Shown in pieces: positions 60,329 to 64,000 of a DNA stretch of 64,000 nt (positions are counted from its first letter, which is position 1; the number at the start of each line of letters is the position of its first letter). The translations under genes were made by a program, and so were the position numbers. The DNA is from Leucogyrophana mollusca (taxonomy: Eukaryota; Basidiomycota; Agaricomycetes; Boletales): the NCBI GenBank assembly GCA_021014945.1, contig MU266352.1, positions 124,001 to 188,000 on the forward strand, in the 5' to 3' direction. The notes below the pieces were generated by a model, which saw nothing but the letters and a program-made list of their open reading frames with translations, was not told the origin of the DNA and ran no database searches.

Positions 60329-61328
60329 ATGCCGGAGCGTGACGGTGAAGAAAACTCCGCTGAAGAAGAAAAGCAATGTAGAATTTGTTTCGGTGACGAA
60401 TCAGACCGTCAGGAGCTTGGCCGGCTCATCCGTCCTTGCCTCTGCAAAGGCTCCCTAAGTGTAAGTGTAATCATATATCTCAGTCGAGGTTCGTTTGATT
60501 AAATGAGTCTCGGTGGCGCAGTATGTGCATATCGGATGTTTGCAGAAATGGAGGAACTCTACCATCTCGCAGAGTGCTTTCTATTCTTGCCCACAATGTC
60601 GGTACCGTTACCACTTCGCTCGCACTCGTGTCGTTGGCCTTGCAACCCACCCAGGTAATTTGCCTTTGGTCTTTTATTACACGAGCTCACGGCACTTCTT
60701 ACAGTTGTTGTAGGAGTCCTCTCTTCCTTTTTGTTTACTATCCTGGTCCTCTGCTCGTCGTACATCACCACTTATTTTCTACATTACTTTGAAGACGATT
60801 CCGACTCCTATCACTCCTCGTACTTTTACTACGTTTCGCCCATCGACGTTGGGCAGGATCTCATCCGCGCAGCCCTACGTGTTCTTCAGGATCAAGATGA
60901 TCTTCTCGGCGAGAACGGATTCTTTGGTGCATCATCAACCGCCGCTCCCAAGCCCCCAAGAGTTCAAGCACCCCCCGGATTTATAAAGCGGCTCATACAG
61001 AGATTCCTCCTGGGTCTGCCGTTAGTTGGGGCTGGGTCTCTGGTACACATGTTACTATCGTTTCCACTGCTCGGCCCTGTCCACTGGATTGCACGTTACA
61101 GAGGACACAATAGGAGGCGAGGTAACACAACGGACCTCGCTGCGATCGTGATCATTGTGCTAATTGCAGTTGGAGCTGCGAGGTAAGCATTCCTCGATGT
61201 CCCGCCGCACCCACCACAAGCTTCTCACATCGTTGTCTAGGGCATTGCGGAAAGTGTATGACCTAACTCGCAGTCTCACGGAAAGGATGCTCCTGTATGC
61301 CGAAGATGCTATCCTTGAGGTGAACTGA
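60329..61328 (+). CDS. RING-CH (MARCH-type) membrane E3 ubiquitin ligase
   Basis: A small membrane-bound ubiquitin ligase. The start at 60329 gives an acidic head (MPERDGEENSAEEEKQ) and then the C4HC3 RING-CH finger: CRICFGDESDRQELGRLIRP, CLCKGSLSYVHIGCLQKWRN and FYSCPQCRYRY. All eight zinc ligands are visible. An intron between KGSLS and YVHIGC is typical for this position. After the finger come hydrophobic segments (VVGVLSSFLFTILVLCSSYI; LLGLPLVGAGSLVHMLLSFP; TDLAAIVIIVLIAVGAAR), about three membrane helices. The last exon ends LLYAEDAILEVN at 61328. About 270 residues. The architecture fits fungal RING-CH proteins of the secretory pathway, but the orthologue and substrate are unknown. Confidence 0.9.
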
Positions 61329-61441
61329 AGACGCCCAGAGTCTGCAATAACAAGCTGAAGAGGCCGCGCGACTGGGACTATTTTCTTATCACAGTAATTA
61401 ACATCGCGTATATACATTAACCCCCATCAATGCATCATTCG

Positions 61442-64000
61442 TCACCAGTTTCGCCGCAATTGACGTTTTATACCTTCGTAAATAGCCTTGGTCTCTGTTC
61501 GACTTGGTTCCAGTTCTGACAAGTATTGATCAACAGCAATGTCGATACGTCCGACAGGAACTTCTCCCCGCGCAACCAACGATTGCGGCCGTTTGGCTTC
61601 CTCTAACCAATCGGAAAGCAGTACGGCAATGTCCTCGGACATAATTTGCACCCTAGACTGTGCTTCAAATGGCGGAGTCTGCGACATCCAGAATTACGAT
61701 TAAAACATCCACATGGACTAAACGCAATGGGCGGACGAACCTGAGAGTCATACATAGCATGCAGGAGGTCCCAGACTTCTGAATAGGGAACACCACATTG
61801 AACTAGTACACGAGGTACCCAGCCAGAAGGAAGGTGTGCTTTGTTATCCAGCGCGAACGTTACCAGCTTCTTCGCGACGTGCCCTGCAAAACGGTTTAGC
61901 CAACTAACCTGGTATCCGAACAAATAAACTCACTTAGCGGGAAGGCACTTTCTGAGGGGTAAAATCTCTTTCCAAGAGGCACGAAACTAGCAATGATATG
62001 GTCTGCGTTGGTTTGTGCGTCCGCGTCTTTTTCCAGAGCTTCCTGGATATCAGCCTAGACCATCCTCAAAGCAAGACTTTAGACCTCACCATCCTCGTAT
62101 ATTCTATCCCATATGGGCTCCACAACATGCTGGTCGCGATGTTCGGAAACATGCAGGATGAGGAGCTTGATGATAGGCAGGTCAAATGCTTCAGCGTAGA
62201 ATTGATATAGCTGTGGAGTGTTTGAGAGCTAGCTATCCTTAGAGAGTGGTATACATACCTCAGACATGTTCAGCAAGCTCTTGTTCAGCAACTTGATTTT
62301 ATCACCGGCTTCTCCTTGGTCGTTGATATGGGGAAGAAGAGTATTATAGACCTCAAGCTGCACTTGTGCAACGTCAAGCTTTTCCTCGAGGTCAGTCAGG
62401 AACGCGATGGCAGTTTCGTGTCTCCCTCCAACAGTCACTGGATGTGACTTGGCGTTCCCCACTGCAAGGGTAAGATATTCAAGGCGTTGCTCTAGCGAAA
62501 GATCGATCCTGGTGGGACGAGATCAGTCAAAAGGATGAAGGATGTGGAAGGAGCAATTCAACGTACTCTGGCGATTCGGCTAGCAGAGCAAGAACTTCAG
62601 CTGCGCGCAATGGTTGACCATCCTTAACATAGAACTGCCATAACAACTGAAATTTCGGAACAGTGACTGGCTCTCGTTTAAGGTGTGCCTCGATGAAAGG
62701 TGGGCGCATCTGGACTAGAGGTCAATCACCGGTATGGGAAACGAGGGATACAAAAACGAACCGCTAGAAGTTCGTCTGCAAGGCCTCGCTCGATCAACCA
62801 GTCGTACATTGTGCAGTGAAACATTTCGTCTTCGCTGGAGAAAGCTAGATCGTAGGCGTGACTTCGTACAATTTCTGGGTCATCCGCAGCTCCTTGACCT
62901 TGTGAGTTCGCATTCTTGGATGCCTTGTCTTCGAAGACGTTCAACGAATCCAAGACAAGCTCGTAACACCGTATCCTTTTCTGTGAAAAATCTCTGCGAG
63001 TATCATTCGGTGGGCTGCCTGAGTACCAGTATTCCAGCCCGATGTTGTCAGGGTCCAGAGCCTGCGCGCAGCTCAACGGAAGCTCAACGGCACCTGTGTA
63101 CAGTATGAGTCACAGTTCGCGACCCATGATAGGTAGATTACAACCTTTCGCATAGCCAAGTTGTTGGTATTCGCCACATATTTCACGAATTTTGTCGAAT
63201 TCCAGTATCCGAGCACCCTTTGTGAAGAGCCTGTGACGTGGTTTGCTCAGGGTCCGAAATGAGCGGCGCAATAAACCCTCATACCTTAAAGATTCACCAA
63301 GCCAGTTCTGACGCTCAGCAGGATTCCGAGATTCAATAGCTTTGCGAACGTTCTCTCGTGCCTGCGGGAGAGATGAGATGGCGAAAAATTTAGAGAATGC
63401 AGAGCCTTACTTTGTAAAGCATGACATCATCGGTGCTGCAAAAGGATCCGCAGCGCTGCTGTAAAACTTCGCTGATTGTATCAACCTATGTCGAGCCTAT
63501 CAGATGGATCGTTCCACGTTCGAAATTAAGCCCTTACACTAATTTGCTGCCCTATTTGTTGATCGATGACAATGTTCACTAAGGCGCGAGAGACGGTCAC
63601 GCCATTTTGCGTAGTTACCAGATCTTCGAAAGTCATTGACGTAACTAGCTTTTGAGTGTCTGGGTCGCATCTAGTGGGGGGAATAAGGTCCGCTTGCAAA
63701 GAGTAGGAAGTGAAGACAACGACTTACTGGGCAATCAACTCGCCTAATCGATAGTCATTCAGTAGGAGTATGAATGAAATAGCCTCTATGGTTCTGTTCA
63801 AAAGAGACTGAAGCTGTGCGACGGAGCTTTGCTCAGCCTGGCGAGCCTATTAGAAATTGTAGCCCGACCGTATGCAATGGTACATACCTTCCATGCCTCT
63901 TGGTCATTCCCTGCAGCGGTGCGAGCAACTGAAGGGTCTCCTGGCGAAGAGTGGAAAAGATGTGGGTTCTTGTCGAGGAAGTCCTTCACCGCCTGGAGAT
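61442..64000 (-). CDS. NUP170: Nucleoporin NUP170/NUP155, C-terminal part (5' end beyond window)
   Basis: An inner-ring scaffold nucleoporin of the nuclear pore. The window holds the alpha-helical C-terminal solenoid and the stop (61442); the beta-propeller N-terminus is off the right edge. Recognised segments, in order from the right, are FLDKNPHLFHSSPG; LDPDNIGLEYWYSGSPPND; RIRCYELVLDSLNVFEDKAS; HAYDLAFSSEDEMFHCTMYD; WLIERGLADELL; MRPPFIEAHLKREPVTVPKF; LLWQFYVKDGQPLRAAEVLA; VGGRHETAIAFLTDLEEKLD; VAKKLVTFALDNKAHLPSGW; and MSEDIAVLLSDWLEEAK. At least ten short exons with introns of about 50-60 bp. This domain contacts Nup53/59 and Nup188/192-type partners in other fungi. Confidence 0.93.

Noticed and set aside
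1..64000. Transposons, CRISPR arrays, rRNA or a bacterial-type operon
   Set aside because: No terminal repeats, transposase or reverse-transcriptase motifs, spaced direct repeats or rRNA-like sequence were recognised by eye; intron-rich eukaryotic genes fill the window.

Overview
This window is nuclear DNA from a filamentous basidiomycete, most likely an Agaricomycete. The coding regions are cut by many introns of about 45-65 bp with GT..AG ends. Genes are close together on both strands, and the orthologues I recognise are fungal (COX13, MTR10, a Cdc3-type septin, BCK1, CAS1, STS1/Cut8, a fungal IQ-motif protein). I see no bacterial operon features, CRISPR arrays, rRNA or recognisable transposon. 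Gene models below were spliced by eye: outer coordinates run from start to stop codon, and the introns lie inside them.

Layout. 0-5 kb: the 3' part of a GT32 glycosyltransferase, ribulose-phosphate 3-epimerase, a small secreted protein with duplicated exons, and cytochrome c oxidase subunit VIa (COX13). 5-13 kb: proteasome subunit RPN2, importin alpha, LSM5 and mitochondrial ribosomal protein bS16m, all on the plus strand. 13-24.8 kb: a minus-strand block with an acyl-CoA-binding/ankyrin protein, succinyl-CoA ligase alpha, an MTR10/transportin-3 importin, a septin, an orphan acidic protein, a nitrilase and mitoribosomal mS35. 25-38 kb: a CXXC zinc-binding protein (plus), then on the minus strand an IQ-motif protein with a predicted 5-nt exon, the cell-wall-integrity MAPKKK BCK1, GID8, a flavin monooxygenase and RRP15. 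38-51 kb: plus-strand ankyrin-DIL protein, a dienelactone-hydrolase/NTF2-like fusion, a rhomboid protease, a CAS1 polysaccharide O-acetyltransferase and the proteasome tether STS1/Cut8. 51-64 kb: a looser region with a long PPR-like protein in one exon, a REX4-like exonuclease homologue lacking catalytic residues, a 4.4-kb gene-poor stretch, a RING-CH membrane ubiquitin ligase and the C-terminal part of NUP170/NUP155.

Most genes are housekeeping. Three themes recur: mitochondria (COX13, bS16m, mS35, LSC1, probably the PPR-like protein), nucleocytoplasmic transport (importin alpha, MTR10, NUP170) and protein turnover (RPN2, STS1, GID8, RING-CH). STS1 and importin alpha are known partners in proteasome nuclear targeting in yeast, and both lie here with RPN2.

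I did not find a clear new multi-gene system. The least ordinary features are the exon-plus-intron tandem duplication at 3.2-3.4 kb, the 5-nt micro-exon at 27.66 kb, the apparent pseudo-exonuclease at 55 kb, a possible tiny hydrophobic protein at 49.4-49.95 kb, and the unassigned 56-60 kb stretch.
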